64,000 nucleotides of DNA from Helopsaltes ochotensis (Eukaryota; Chordata; Aves; Passeriformes; Locustellidae): assembly GCA_013400155.1 (NCBI GenBank), contig VXBM01000273.1:545524-609523 (forward strand), in the 5' to 3' direction. The notes beneath the pieces were generated by a model. It made no database searches and was not told where the DNA came from. It saw only the letters and a program-made list of their open reading frames with translations. This document shows positions 35,716-48,134 of this stretch, piece after piece; the first letter of the stretch is position 1, and the number at the start of each line of letters is the position of its first letter. Made by a program: the position numbers and the translations under genes.

Positions 35716-38700
35716 TGCTTCTTTGTTTGTGTAGCCTTGTCGGCACCCCTTCCAAGGGAAAGCAAACATTCATTGTTCTTTCCTGGGTCAAAGAGAAGTC
35801 AGTGCAGAAGGATCCCAAAGTTTCCTTATCTCCTCTTGTTTTCATTTTCACAACCAGCATTATTCACATACAAATGACTCGAACTTACAGTGCAGAACTT
35901 AAGGCATGTGCTTCTGAATGTACCTGACACTGGCTGATGGATGAGTAATTTCCATGAATAGAATTCATGTATTGTCATTGTTTTATGCAACATAATCCAT
36001 GCTACATTAATTCAAAATGTGTAAACTGAAAAAAAACCCAGCATGATCTGAATCACAGTTCATTTCTGATGAAATTTAAATTACCTTTTACCATAAAGAT
36101 TTGCTTCTTAACCCTTTGTTTCTTTAACAGTTATTTTACGCCCCTTATTATTTTATCCTTTTGGTGTTATAGATCGTGTCCTCAATGAGCTGCTTTTTTC
36201 ACCCTAAGTGGAATATCTGGATCCATGCAACGCTGTTTGGAAACAAGCTATTAGTGACTGAGGCATGATCACAGAGAGATAGATGATGGTGCCTTCATTT
36301 GCATTCACATATTTGCACTCTTATTGCGCATTAAGAGTTATATTGCTAGCTATGGTTTTATTATTTCCCATATAAATACTTGCTCATATTCTCACAGGAT
36401 ATTATGTGTTCATTAGAATGAGTGTCTTGATTAAGCTGAAATCCATATCATGAAGGGCTTTGGAAGTTATTGAAGAAGATTTTTGGAAGCAGTTTTCCAG
36501 GAAACAGTTAAGGAGTCACTTCTCAAATGTTAGGTATTTCCAGTCATCCAACTTCTTTCAGAATTAATTGAGAGGTCAATACTTAGTCACTCCTTAATTA
36601 ATCAATGCTAAATATAATGCATGAAATATCACAGCCAAACTGGAGTCCTAAGATCCATCCTCTGCTGAGACATTAGAATAACTTTCAGGATTCTGATTGA
36701 GGGTTTGGGGCTGACTGTTTCTTGCAACCGTCTCAGAAGGGCTTGCAAATCTCATTAAAATGCTGTAACCAGAATGAAATGTGGTTTGGAGAGATTTCCT
36801 TGTCCCTGATGGAAATCACCCGTTCCCAGGATATTACTATCCCAGTTTTGCCAGGGACAATATATCCCTAAGGCTCACAATGCACTTGGGAGTAAGGAAA
36901 ATGTTTGGCCTTTAAAACAGCCAAGGTTATGTCAAGAGTCAGTTATTTTTAAAAAAAAATGTCCCTGGAGTGAGAATCTTTACAAATTTAAAAACTTTCC
37001 TCTTTTCAAGTGGTGCAAGCTGAGCAGTGGGCTCTCCTTGGCTGTACATTCAGCACTTTATCCATGAACAAAGTATAAATATTTCCAGAAAACCCATTTC
37101 TATATTTATTTTCAGAGTGACATCACTTCCCCTCTGTATAGCTGGTGAGAGATGGTTCAATCCAAAGCCAGCTCTATTTTCAGAGAATATACAGACACAT
37201 AGTCAGGGTGCTAGCTCTGGAACTGCAGTGGTTTTCACTGTAAATGAAACAATGATACTCTCCAGTTCCTCACCCAAATTCTCTGTATTTTTTTTGGTTT
37301 AGTACAGGCTAAAGAGCACATTTTTTTGTGGGGAGTCTCATGTGAAAATATTGACCACCAATCATCAGACAGACTCCAGTAGCAATTACTGTAAACTGTG
37401 CTCCTCCATCCAATAACATTAATATTTTTAACAAATCTCTTTCCAAAAATAACTACACTTTGTGAGGATCAAAAATGAACAAAGTTCTCTTCTTTCTTCA
37501 AAGTATGTTCTGAAGCAAATGTATGCTTCTGTACGCAGGTACTATTATAATGGATGCAGTGTGTTTATCTGAACCTTTGGTCATACTTTTATGAGTATCA
37601 AAATATGTTTTATTGCATTTTATAGAAATGTGTTACATGTATATACCTTTTTGTTTACTCTCCACCACTTTACCCCCGAGAAGAGGCTTTTAGGAGGGAA
37701 GGTTTAGCAGCAACCCGCTCATGTTCCAGCTGAGGGGTGTGCTCCCCTCAAGGAACTTAACTTATAAATATCTCCTCAGCCTCCTTCTGTTCGAAAGGCC
37801 AGTGCTGCTGGGGCCCAATCACTGGTGGATAGGCAACCTTTCCTGTCTGGCAATGGTAAACAATCCTCAGCTTTTACCTTCTCCTGCAGGAGTCTGAGAG
37901 CATTAGCTGCATGGTAGACTGATGCTCAGGACAGAAGGGAGCTGTCACTGCTTTTATATCTGCAGAGCACAATTACCTGCATTTCCTGAGCCCTGGCTCC
38001 CTCATTAAGTGTTCTTTAGAACTATTTCACCCAAAAAAAAAGAGATTTGTTTCCTCTTCATTTATTTACATGTAATGGTAACCTTGGCCAGTGTGGCCAT
38101 GGTTTTTAGAGCCAGGTTTCTTATCTTGACTAGTAACCTGGATGATGTTTTAAAGAAGCCAAGGAGTTCCTCATAGCCACACATTCCTCCAGTGACTCAA
38201 TCAAGATCAGTCAGGTGCTCTTACACCTTTCTTCTCCCCATTTAACCACATTGCCTTCCTCACTGCTGGCAACATGCATCTGAATTACACTGTCTGGGAA
38301 AACTGCAGCAGACAAGAAAGAAAACAGTCACACCTCCACAGCCTTGGGACTCGGGGCAGGTCAGGGCAGGGTTAGCAGCTGGTTACAGCTAATGCATCTT
38401 TTCACTGGGAAAGGTCAATTTAGTTTGAGATTTTTAATCTGAGATTAAAATTTAGCGTGAGATCCCTGTCAAAAATGCTAACTCACTGCCCTGAAACTGT
38501 TTTGAGCCCCTAAAGAAGGGTTTCGGTAGCTACATCCTCCATCTTTAACATTTTTATGTTTAGAAATTGATTTCCTGGAGCTTTAGGTAAGACACCAGGT
38601 ATCTTGGCTCCAATACAGAATTTTAGAACTTGAGTTGATATGGGAATTCTGGGTTGTGCTTTCCTTATTTTGTGTATTGTTAAATTATACACTTTGAGGT

Positions 38701-41043
38701 GCTCTTGTGATTAGTGTCATTTACTCTCAAAGTCTTGTGAATGTTACTTTGAAGCACTTCATATATTTTCATTTTTAATGACACATAATGATAACTACAA
38801 TTATTAAAAAATACATCCGTGTGCAAACCTAGTGATGTCTTAAGAATCCTAGAGTTCTTCAGAAAAAAATATAAGACTATAAATTAAAGTAACATCTAGG
38901 CTAATTGTGAGTCAATGTAAAAACTAGCCTTTTAGTTTGTTGATCAAAAGCAAGTGTTTTCATAGTGTGACGTCAAGAGAAAATAATTCCATTGATACAG
39001 CAATTTTAGAGCACAGGGGGCAGAAACACACAGTTTTTGGTAAACTTTTGGAAGAGCTAGCGAAAGCAGTGCCACGAGAAAAAAAAGTTATCACTTCCTT
39101 GATATAGACAGTGCTAAGATCATGTGTTAGCAGTACCGTGAATGTTAATTACAGAATCTTGAAGTCTTTTCACTATTATTTAAAGAATGAATTCAATGAC
39201 CTGAGATCAGATGAAATATAAAAAGGCTTCTCAGTCAGCCTTTGTACCTTGATGAAGGCACTTTCAATCAGCAGAAACCAGCACACTGATTTACTTATTA
39301 GGAAGTTATTAAAAAAGAAAACTCCACTGTGAACCACCTATAGAACAAATTAATCTGGTGCCTTTCCATACACAATGTTACAAGAAACAACCCAGAAGAA
39401 TACAGCAAACTTATTAAAAATTCCACCAAACTTCAGAAGATTAATAAAGCATTGACAATATGATTTTTAGACAGTATAATCTCAGACTTAACAATGGTTA
39501 TGTGACTTTAGGCAGATGTTTTGTAACAGAATTTTTGGTAAACTTCAGTTGCAAGAGCCCTCCAGAGCATCTTAATTTAGCTTTACTGCAAATTTTCTAG
39601 ATTGGCTTATTATTTGGAAAAGTCCAAATTAAGTTTAGATAACAAAGTCATAGAAATCACATATAATTGATGGATTTGTTCCATTCAACTCCATATCCAT
39701 CCAGTGGCTTCTTGCTGAGCTCCCATATTCAGCCACTTTGACTGTGTACTTGAGAAGACCTCAATGTGTCACTGTGACATTAATTTTAGAATACGGTCTA
39801 GATTTCCTCTTATCTCCTCTCTCACTCAGCATCCTCAGCAATTTACCTGAGAAAACACAACCAGGGAGCTGGCAAGCAGGTACAGCATCCATGTGCTGCA
39901 GGTTCCAGTGTACCTGACTTGACGGCTGAGCACATTTAGCTTTCTGTGGTGCCACTTCCATGAAATTTCTGTTACCCAACTTCATCAGTTCCAATGCCTT
40001 GTGATCTACATGTGGAGCATGCTGTGAAGGACAGATATTATTTATTATGAAGGATAGCTCTTCTCAGGTATTAAATATAGTCCTTAAAATTTAGTTTAAA
40101 AATACTTTTAAAATATTTTCCTTTCAGTCTCCCTTTCTTTTTGTTCTTGCATTGATCTCCAAGTGGATGTTTTTAATTTTGCTTAATATGATTAAAAACA
40201 AGTTAAGAAGCTAAACCAGACGAGAACATTCTTTAGCCTTCATTGTACCTTTTTAATCAAAGCACTTCACTTTTTTCTTTATCTTTTGAGGCAATTGGTG
40301 AATATGAAGCAAAAAATGAGAAGGCAGAATTCAGCACAGCAAAGAGCTTAATGATAGGAAAATCTGAGAGACTTTCTAATGTGAGCATGGAAAGAAGTTT
40401 GTGGGCACAGTAAGACATTAAAAAGTTAGAAATACAATTTTCTTCCTTTTTTTTTTTCACATGTGTGAATGATAAGGAGGTAATGAGGAAATAGAAACCT
40501 CAGGTCTAACCTGTTGAAAGCTCAAAGTATGCAAAGCACCAGCAGTAGAAATTATGTCCAATAAAAAAGATGAAAGATGTGACAAAAGAAAATACTGAAC
40601 TCAAAAAAACTATATGCATTTATGTTTAGAAAAGAACAAAGCAGAAACCAAAAGACTGTGATTAGGAAAAAATTATTCTTAATTGCTAAACCTGAAGGGT
40701 TTTATGGTAAATTTTTAAGGTAAATTATGAAGGGTTAAGTAATTTTATTGATGTTTTCTGATACAAGTTGAATAGTTCAAAAGGAGCACGAAGTTTTTAG
40801 GAGCAAGAACTTTTCACAATCTGTGTTTTAGTTTGCTAGTTTTAGTTGGGTTTCTTAGGTTTCTGATCTAGTATTTCTTATTCCTTTTGTTGGTGTAGAT
40901 TCAGAACAAATGCTTGCCATTTCTCTGCCGTGAACGTCTACATAGCTACATTGTAATAGATTTTTATGATATATAGGGTTCATGAATGTTATATATATAG
41001 ATATTGTATTTTGAGAGGATATAACAGATGGAAAGTCATTCTG
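35716..41043. other. long unique stretch, no gene seen
   Basis: No recognised gene, RNA or young transposon over 5.3 kb. A GC-richer segment runs from about 37670 to 38400. Open frames, such as 91 codons at 37027-37302, have no domain. Confidence 0.6.
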
Positions 41044-41073
41044 TAATTAGATGAGATGTTAATTAGATGAGAT
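41044..41073. repeat. 16-bp tandem duplication
   Basis: TAATTAGATGAGATGT is followed directly by TAATTAGATGAGAT, period 16. Confidence 0.85.
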
Positions 41074-41624
41074 AATTTTCAAATGGAAACCTACTGTTAG
41101 TATTTTTTAAACAAATTATTGCACGGCAAACTCCTGATAGTATCAGAACAATGTTTACCAAGAGCTCCCTGGAAACACACCTGATTGCTGGTATTCAGGG
41201 TGAGCTTTACAGCACTGTTTCTGGTCTGTGGACTTTGCTGAGGACCTGGTGGATGAAGCAAATGGACACTGCTTAAGTTAGATTTTTAAATGTTTTTAAA
41301 GGATGGTCACGTGATGTTAACAAAAATGAAGGAAGTGCTATTTATATATTAGACAAACCACACCTCAAAGCCCATTTCATATGCAAATTTTCTCAGCTTT
41401 ACATAATGCCAACAGGCCTACTGCTTCTGCAATACGTCTTTGTCTGTATTGATAGTTTTATTATCAGGAGGAGCTGTTTGATTCGGGTTTCACAAAGAGG
41501 GTAAGATTTTAATTTGGGTGGATTCTTCATAATGAAAGGTTCCATATTATAAGAAGTTATTGTATAGCTGAAGCATTTTATGTAGACATAAATCACTGCT
41601 TTCTATCAATGTTTACTGTGAGGC

Positions 41625-41808
41625 TGGCTAGGCAGGGGAACAGGATGCCCAGAAAACTTGTGGATGCCCCAACCCTGGAAGGCCAGGCTGGATGACCTGG
41701 TCTAGTGGAAGGTGTCACACCCATGCAAGGGGGTTGGAACTAAATGCTCTTTAAAGTCCCTTCCAACTCTAACCATCCTCTGAGTCTATGATTCCATGAT
41801 TGTGTGAT
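41625..41808 (+). repeat. CR1 LINE 3' fragment
   Basis: Clear CR1 tail: GAACAGGATGCCCAGAAAAC, TTGTGGATGCCCCAACCCTGG, AAGGCCAGGCTGGATGACC, TGGTCTAGTGGAAGGTGTC, GGGGGTTGGAACTAAATGC, TTTAAAGTCCCTTCCAACTC and the terminal TCTATGATTCCATGATTGTG. Only the last 185 bp are present, the usual 5' truncation. A small internal deletion has removed the part between CTGG and AAGGCCAGG. Plus orientation. Confidence 0.9.
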
Positions 41809-42817
41809 ATGTGTACAGTGGATAAAACCTGACTGCACATGTTTGAACAGAAGAGTAGCAATATATCCATGAGTTAACTTAGGATAGGGATAGTTGTAAC
41901 TGTCAACATTAGCCATAAACATAATTTTCTTGTATCAAGGAAAATCCTGGGGAAATTTATACAGCTTTTAAGAACAAAGATTTCAGTCAGCCTTTGCTAA
42001 AGTTAACTCAAGGTAACTGTGAGCTGTGTGTTTCTGTCCTGCAGTGACAGATGGGGTCACACAACCCTGTGCAAGTGAGAGCAGTCTCCCAAGGGTGCTG
42101 CAGCCTTACCTGGGTAAGGCAGCAGGCAGAAGGGCAGCGATGGCCTCCCAGCACAATGTCCTGCGCAATTCAGATTGGAATGATGCAGGTGCTCCTTGGC
42201 TCCAGCTGCAGACTCTGTGGCTCTGTGAAAGAAATCTTAAATGCTTATCTGCAAGAAGTGAAGTAACAGCAAATATATATTATCTGTGTAATAGATTGAA
42301 AAATTGTAAGAATTTTAGGCTAAAATTACACTTCTAACAAGCTATTTAATCTCCTTTTTTTTTAGTTAGCATGCATATTTAGATTATTACTTAATGATGC
42401 ATCTGTAACATAAAAAATACAACCCAGCTGAATAGTACAAAGTGTCCAGTACTTGGGGGTCATCCTTGTGGCTTCTTGGTGATTGTGTGTGAGTTTATTT
42501 CGCACTATTATTTGATTAAGACAGGACTTACAGTGATCTGGCTGCCTTCTCAGCACTGAAGAGCTTATACACCTTGCAACTGCCTCTAATGTATTCCAGT
42601 ATTTCTGTTTGTTACCATGACATCTGGTTCTTTGCCAGACATTTTGGGTGGCACTGCTGTACACTTCATTCTCAAAGTGCTGAGTGATATGGTCATGAAA
42701 AATGCCTCCTCTTTGCCCATTAAAAAAATCCCAATCATATCAGAGCTGTTAAAATTTATGCTAAATCTATTCAGTGAAACATAAATAGTCATCACTTGGA
42801 GAACTTGCTGTGCAAGG
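41809..42817. other. non-coding stretch
   Basis: Overlapping frames at 42026-42337 (103 and 71 codons) lie in a GC-richer segment and have no domain; minus-strand frames at 42362-42795 likewise. Nothing else is recognised. Confidence 0.6.
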
Positions 42818-42914
42818 CATGATCCTGCAATATGCTTGGCTCCTCTGAGATATTCTCAGCACCCTCAACTTTTAGTGAGTTGCCTGATGCTCAGCACCTT
42901 GTCATATTTGGCCT
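42818..42914. repeat. ancient palindromic amniote repeat relic
   Basis: TTCTCAGCACCCTCAACTTTT, then GTGAGTTGCCTGATGCTCAGCACC, then CATATTTGGCCT follows the old repeat GAGCACCCTCAACTCCCATTGACTTCAGTGGGAGTTGAGGGTGCTCAGCACC ... GGATCGGGCC. The upstream GGCATGATCCTGCAA fits the same unit. The middle is shortened but both halves of the palindrome are visible. Confidence 0.55.
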
Positions 42915-43298
42915 CTGAGAAGAAACATGAAAAGACCCAAAGCTGGCAAATATTCAGCTTTTTGTTGTACGACTTTTTTTTTTTCTCTCAAAAGTAGCAA
43001 CTCAAACAAAGGATTAATTTAGAAAGAAAAAAAATAATTAAAATTGAAAGAGAAGAAACTAGGATGTGTGAAAAAGAATGTTAATAACAGTATTTGAAGA
43101 GGCAGAGAAATGAGAGAGATAGAAAACCTGATTTTTCTTTAAATAACATTGGGAAGGTTGTAGATGTTGTTTAATATTGTCCTTGAATATTTTGCAAGTC
43201 ACATAACCACTTCATGAGATACCAATTGCCGAAATACTGAGTTATGATTTAAAGTGACAATGTCACCTTAGTTTTAGTCCGAGGGATGGATTTTGCTA

Positions 43299-43339
43299 TG
43301 AAATGGGTTTGAAATGGTTTGAAATGGTTTGAAATGGGT
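43299..43339. repeat. GAAATGGTTT tandem repeat, 4 copies
   Basis: TGAAATGGGTTT, GAAATGGTTT, GAAATGGTTT and GAAATGGGT follow one another; the unit is 10 bp with one extra G in the first copy. Confidence 0.9.
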
Positions 43340-45440
43340 ACACCAAACCTAACATGGAAAGATGTGTTTCAATTTGAGTTAATTTTAATTAAAATTCGTT
43401 TTGTTAAAAGTATCCCTCCCATAACTTTTTATGAAAATTTTATCTCTTCTAATGTGAACTCAAATGGGCCTTACAAGACACCAAGTACTCAGGAAGAGAG
43501 CTGATGCATCCAGATAGCCAAGACAGGCAGCAAAAATCCCAAACTGTACAGACTAGCTCTGGATAATTCTTTTCTTTTTAACTGAATGGATAAAAGAAAA
43601 TAGACAGAGAGCCTTTTGAAAATACAGGAAGCATATACTTAATTGCTTGCACCTGGTTTATGTGAAAAGCTAATATGGAATCCTGTAATATTGACTGATA
43701 TCACTTTCTTTTCATTTTTTTGTTATGATAAACTATAAAAATGGCAAGATGGTAGAATAGGAAGTTTTAAGTCTTTATTTCATCAGCTTTTAAATTGCAG
43801 ATTGCATAGTAAATCAACTTAATTTATGTACTATGTTTATTGGTAAATTCTCTGGATTCATTATAGCCCTGGAACTGCATTCGTATAACAGAACATGGCC
43901 TCTTTTCCTGGCTTTTGAGTCCCTTCTCAAGCTTCACAGACCTCTTTGAATGTGTTAAAGTAGTAGCCTCATTTAATAGGGAGATTTCATAAAGTGTGTC
44001 ATTTGAAAGCATGTCATTAAAAGGGACATTGTCAATTTGAATTTTTTCAAAATGACCAATTAAAGATCTTTTTTTAAAATGTAGATGGGTTTTTTTCCTA
44101 ATTTTTAGAAAATACCTGGAATTCCTTGGGTTTTTTCCCTCTGTGACTGTTTGGAAGCATCATTCAGAAGACCAGAGAATATTACCATCACAGCCATCAT
44201 TATTAATCATGAATACTGTCATATTTCCCCCTCACATCCTTTCCTCTTACAGGAACTCAGCCCAGTGCATTCAGCCAGCCTGACTCCTGGGAATCATTTC
44301 AGTATTGTTTTAAAACTTTGAAATCTGACTTTTGCTACAACATTGTTCTGTGCACTGTGGTTATTTTCATTCTTTGCTGCCCGTTGTTTGGAGAGGATTT
44401 GTAGTCCTGAGCCTTCCAGCACCTCTCTCCAGCAGAGCCCACCCTGCCAAGCAGCCTTTCAGCCACGGGGCTGTGACAAACAAGCTCTGCCAGATGTCTT
44501 TGCCATGATTTCAGATATTCATGCTCACAGCTGTCCATCTTACAGTTCTGCTGGAAATTACTGCCAGCCTACAGGGACGAGAGAGGAGCATGTGTCTGTA
44601 CTTGAGCCACCTACATTTACACCGCCTGCTCATTTAAAGTGCCAGTGAGAAGCCTTTGCCCTGATCTTCGGGACTGTCGCTGGGATTACAGTCGTCCAGT
44701 GGAGGGGCAGGGTATGAGGCTGGGAAGTGGTAGCATCCAAATTGTGGCAACTTTGTACTTCAGTGTATGTGAGCAAGAGCACAAACTACCTGCTCTAAGT
44801 AAACAGGAAAAAAATGGAGGAAAAAAAAAAGGTCGGCTACACTGCATGACGAGTTTTTAGATGAGAAAGTAGCATTTGTCTTTCTAATGGCTTGGTGAAA
44901 TATATTTTGTTTTCCCAGTAAAGTTGCTAAACTGCAAATATCTTATCCAAGCAACTAAAGTAACTTTTTACTCTTACAAATTAGGCATAGAATATTTAAA
45001 TATAAGTGAGAGAGGGAACACTAGATATGATAATATCTGACAATGTGTTTCAAATTACAAGCAAAGCATGTGCATACATGAATACAGCTGTGGTTTCTCT
45101 TCAGCTTTAGGTAATGTTCTTTTAATGAAAGAAAGAAGTGAAAGCTCCTGCTATTCTCTTCAAAGGAAGGGCATTTATATATTTTATATAGCACTCTTTA
45201 TACTGCTGTGTTATGGTATGTAATATATTGGAACTTCTCAGCCTGTGATAGACCCCCAAAGGGTAGACATGTAGGTCTGAGAGATGAAAAAAATCAAAGA
45301 CATGATCTCTTGACAGAATTATATAACCTTCTCACACTGCCTCTGAACTTCATTGAATCCTCGAGGTGACAGAAAGTTGGCAGGCTAAGTAGAAGCAGCT
45401 GCTGGTGATGGCATGGCTGAGATCTATGAATCTATTCAGT

Positions 45441-45483
45441 GTGATCAATGGCTGAATGCTCAACAGCCCAAGCCATTGATCAC
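45441..45483. repeat. 13-bp perfect inverted repeat (hairpin)
   Basis: GTGATCAATGGCT (45441-45453) and AGCCATTGATCAC (45471-45483) are exact reverse complements with a 17-nt loop. Allowing a 3-nt bulge (CAC, 45484-45486), four further pairs form: CAGT at 45437-45440 with ACTG at 45487-45490. This is the longest perfect inverted repeat I found by eye in the window outside AT-rich simple DNA. Confidence 0.8.
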
Positions 45484-46819
45484 CACACTGACCCCAGCTC
45501 CTGCTAAGTCCAGCAGGCTGCTGGGGAGGCTTTAAGAAGCAGGGAGTGGAAAATGGAAAGCAGGACATAAACAGCAAAGGGAGGAGAAAGACAGAGGCAC
45601 GAGCCCTCCTCATAAAAGCCATTTAGGAAATTGCAAAACTCAATCCTATATGCACGGTACCTGATCACACAGAAGTTTTACTTTAAGGTGCATACCTGAA
45701 TAACTGCTGGGAAATTCTGTTCTCTACATGATCTGGGAAGCCTACCTTACATGGAATTTCAATAAATGCCAGAGGTCTAGTTTCTCCATGCACCTTTGGC
45801 TGTCTCAGCTATAATATGCACATGAACCTTAGTTTTTTTACCCTTTTCTTTAAAATATTCTTTAAACTATTGCATGCAATAAATAAGACACCAACATACA
45901 GTATATGCTGAATTTTGCCAAAGAAAGCAACAATGTAGAAAGGGTACAAGTAAGTTTTACTTAATGCATTCTACTCATACTCAAAAATACTTTAACAATT
46001 GAATTGTTTCACAAAAGGAACTATTTCAGCGCAGTTGCATCATGAAAAATTACTTTCTTAGAATGGCAGAATAGATTTCCACATGCTTTAAGTCTCATAG
46101 GATTTATCTAATTTTCTCTGTTCACTAATAAAAATATATTTTAGAGCTTTTAACTGCAAAACTTGCAAAACTCAAATGGTCTGCAAAAGACCAGGCTGGG
46201 TTCCTTCTATCTCATGCATCTTGTTACTACTAAAGATGCTACCAGTTAAACATTAGCAGTTTTTCTGCTACCCTTCATTGGAATAATGTGGTTTTATTAT
46301 AGCACAAAACTTAAATGCACTGCGATTGCACAAATTTCATTGTTGATACAGTAAGTAATGCCAAAAGATAATTCAGTTCACTCCATCATAAATGGGAATA
46401 AAACCACGTTTTCCACTAAAGTAATCATACATGAATGTGGATATACACAAGGGGCCTGATCCAGAAGCAAAAGTCCCAATAACTAGAAATCTGGATTTAG
46501 TCCAAAAAGCAGATTTATTGAGCAAAACCAGTATGTTTTACATTGGTGCTTTTAAGTATGGAAGTGCCTTATAAAAGCAGAAGTCTTTGAGGCTATTATT
46601 TGATTTAAGGTTAGATTTGTTTCACAGAGCTCTATTCCAAAGGAAAAATAGTTTCATATATACAAATTGTTTAGTTTCACATAGAAAAAAAGTATATGAA
46701 TCTCAGCTACTTGCATTTAATATTCATGAAGTGGTGAAAGTGCTGACCAAGCCACTTTCTTGTCCGGCCACTAACCACATGGCTAACCCAAGAGGTCCCA
46801 ATTGACAAGAAATGAAAAC

Positions 46820-48134
46820 AAATGGCTGAAAAGGAGAATCCAGGGAACTACAGGTCTGTCAGTCTGACCTCGGTGCTGAGGAGGGTCATGGGGCAGATGG
46901 TGTTTAGTGCCATCTGACAGCAGGTGCAGGACAATCAGGGGATCAGGCCCAGACGACATGGGTTTATGAAAAGCAGGTCCTGCTTGACCAACCTGATCTC
47001 CTTCTATGACAGGGTGACCTACTTAGTGGATGAGAAAAAGGCTGTGAATGTCTTCTGCCTAGACTTTAGTAAATTCTATGACAGTTCCCACAATGTCCTC
47101 CTGAATAATCTGCCTTCCCATGGTGTGGATGGATGTACTCTCCCACTGGGTAAAAAACTGGTTGGATAGTTGGGCCTAGAGAGTGGTGTTGAATGGAGCT
47201 ACACCCATTTGGTGGCTGGTCACTAGAGGCATTCCCCAAGGCTCAGTGTTGGAGACAGTTCTATTTAATATCTTCACTGATGATCTGAACTTGAGGATTG
47301 AGGGCACCCTCAGCCAGTTTGCAGACACCACCAAATTGTGTGGGAGTGTCAATCTGCTGGAGGGCAGGAAGGCTCTACAGAGGGATCTGGATGGGCTGAG
47401 GCCAATGGTGTGAGGTTCAACAGGACTCAGTGCTGGATCCTGTGTTTGGGTCACAACTCCATGCAGCACAACAGCCTTGGGCAGAGTGGCTGGAAAGTTG
47501 TCCAGTGGAGAAGGACCTGGGGATGCTGGTTGAACACGAATGTGAGGCCAATGGCCTCCTGGCCTCTATCAGGAGCAGTGTGGCCAGCAGGATCAGGGCA
47601 GTGATTGTCCCCCTGTGCTCAGCACTGGTGAGGCCACACCTCGAGTGGTCTGTCCAGTTCTGGGGCCCTCAGTTCAGGAAAGACATTGAGGGTCTGCAGC
47701 TAGTGCAGAGAAGGGCAGTGGAGCTGGAACAGAAGTCTTATGAGAAGTGGCTGAGGGAGCTGGGGGTGTTTAGCCTGGAGAAAAGGAGGCTCAAGGGTGA
47801 CCTGACCATGCTACAACTACCTGAAAGGTGATTGCAGATGTGTGTTGGTCAATGTCTTCTGACAAGCACCAAACAATAGGACAAGAGGAAATGGCCTCAA
47901 AGTGCACCAGGGAGGTTTAGAGTGGATATATTTCTTCACTGAAAGGGTGGTCAGGCACTGGAACGGGCTTCCCAGGGAAGTGGCTGAGTCACCATCCCTG
48001 GAGGAAGTTATAAAATCATGTAGCTGTGGTACTTAGGAACATGGTTTACTGGTGGACTTGGCAGCATGAGAGACTGCTTTGACCCAGTGATCTTGAGGGT
48101 CTTTTCCAACGTAAACATTATATGATTCTATAAT
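46820..48134 (+). mobile_element. 5'-truncated CR1 LINE, 1.3 kb
   Basis: This is the longest transposon in the window. It begins inside the reverse transcriptase region (GAGAATCCAGGGAACTACAGG, encoding ENPGNYRSVSL), runs through the remaining ORF2, and ends in the CR1 3' tail (GATCTTGAGGGTCTTTTCC then ATTATATGATTCTATAAT). The C-terminal part encodes GDLTMLQL after FSLEKRRLK, followed by ATAGGACAAGAGGAAATGGCC and TTCTTCACTGAAAGGGTGGTC, all typical CR1. Several in-frame stops and at least two frameshifts make it inactive. CR1 normally leaves no target duplication, and none is seen. Confidence 0.95.
46828..47830 (+). pseudogene. CR1 ORF2 reverse transcriptase remnant
   Basis: ORF2 of CR1 encodes an endonuclease and reverse transcriptase used for target-primed reverse transcription. 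Here only the RT and C-terminal parts remain, in three reading frames. Block 1 (46828-47169, with a stop near 46917) has LDFSKFYDSSHNVLLNNL, the motif A region that normally reads LDFSKAFDTVSHNILL. Block 2 (47183-47413) has RGIPQGSVLETVLFNIFTDDL (motif B) and FADTTKL (motif C). The normal catalytic box is FADD, so the second Asp has become Thr. Block 3 (47430-47830) carries VRPHLEWSVQFWGPQ and the FSLEKRRLKGDLT end. An antisense frame at 47176-47469 is a shadow. Confidence 0.9.

Larger units (their letters stand above)
42915..46819. other. non-coding stretch with small repeats and a hairpin
   Basis: No gene is recognised. A 10-bp tandem repeat lies at 43299-43339 and a 13-bp hairpin at 45441-45483. 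A GC-richer segment at 44230-44740 carries a 101-codon frame (44343-44648) with eight Cys but no domain I know. A short GGGGCCTGATCCAGAAGC at about 46451 resembles an ancient repeat end. Confidence 0.55.

Noticed and set aside
37140..37172. tRNA-like B box GGTTCAATCC
   Set aside because: The possible A box is only about 15 bp away and no cloverleaf can be drawn.
44343..44648. 101-codon plus-strand frame with eight Cys
   Set aside because: Cys spacing fits no known domain, there is no signal peptide cleavage pattern I trust, and a 67-codon antisense frame overlaps it.
47176..47469. 97-codon antisense frame over the CR1 copy
   Set aside because: Shadow of the CR1 reverse transcriptase on the other strand.
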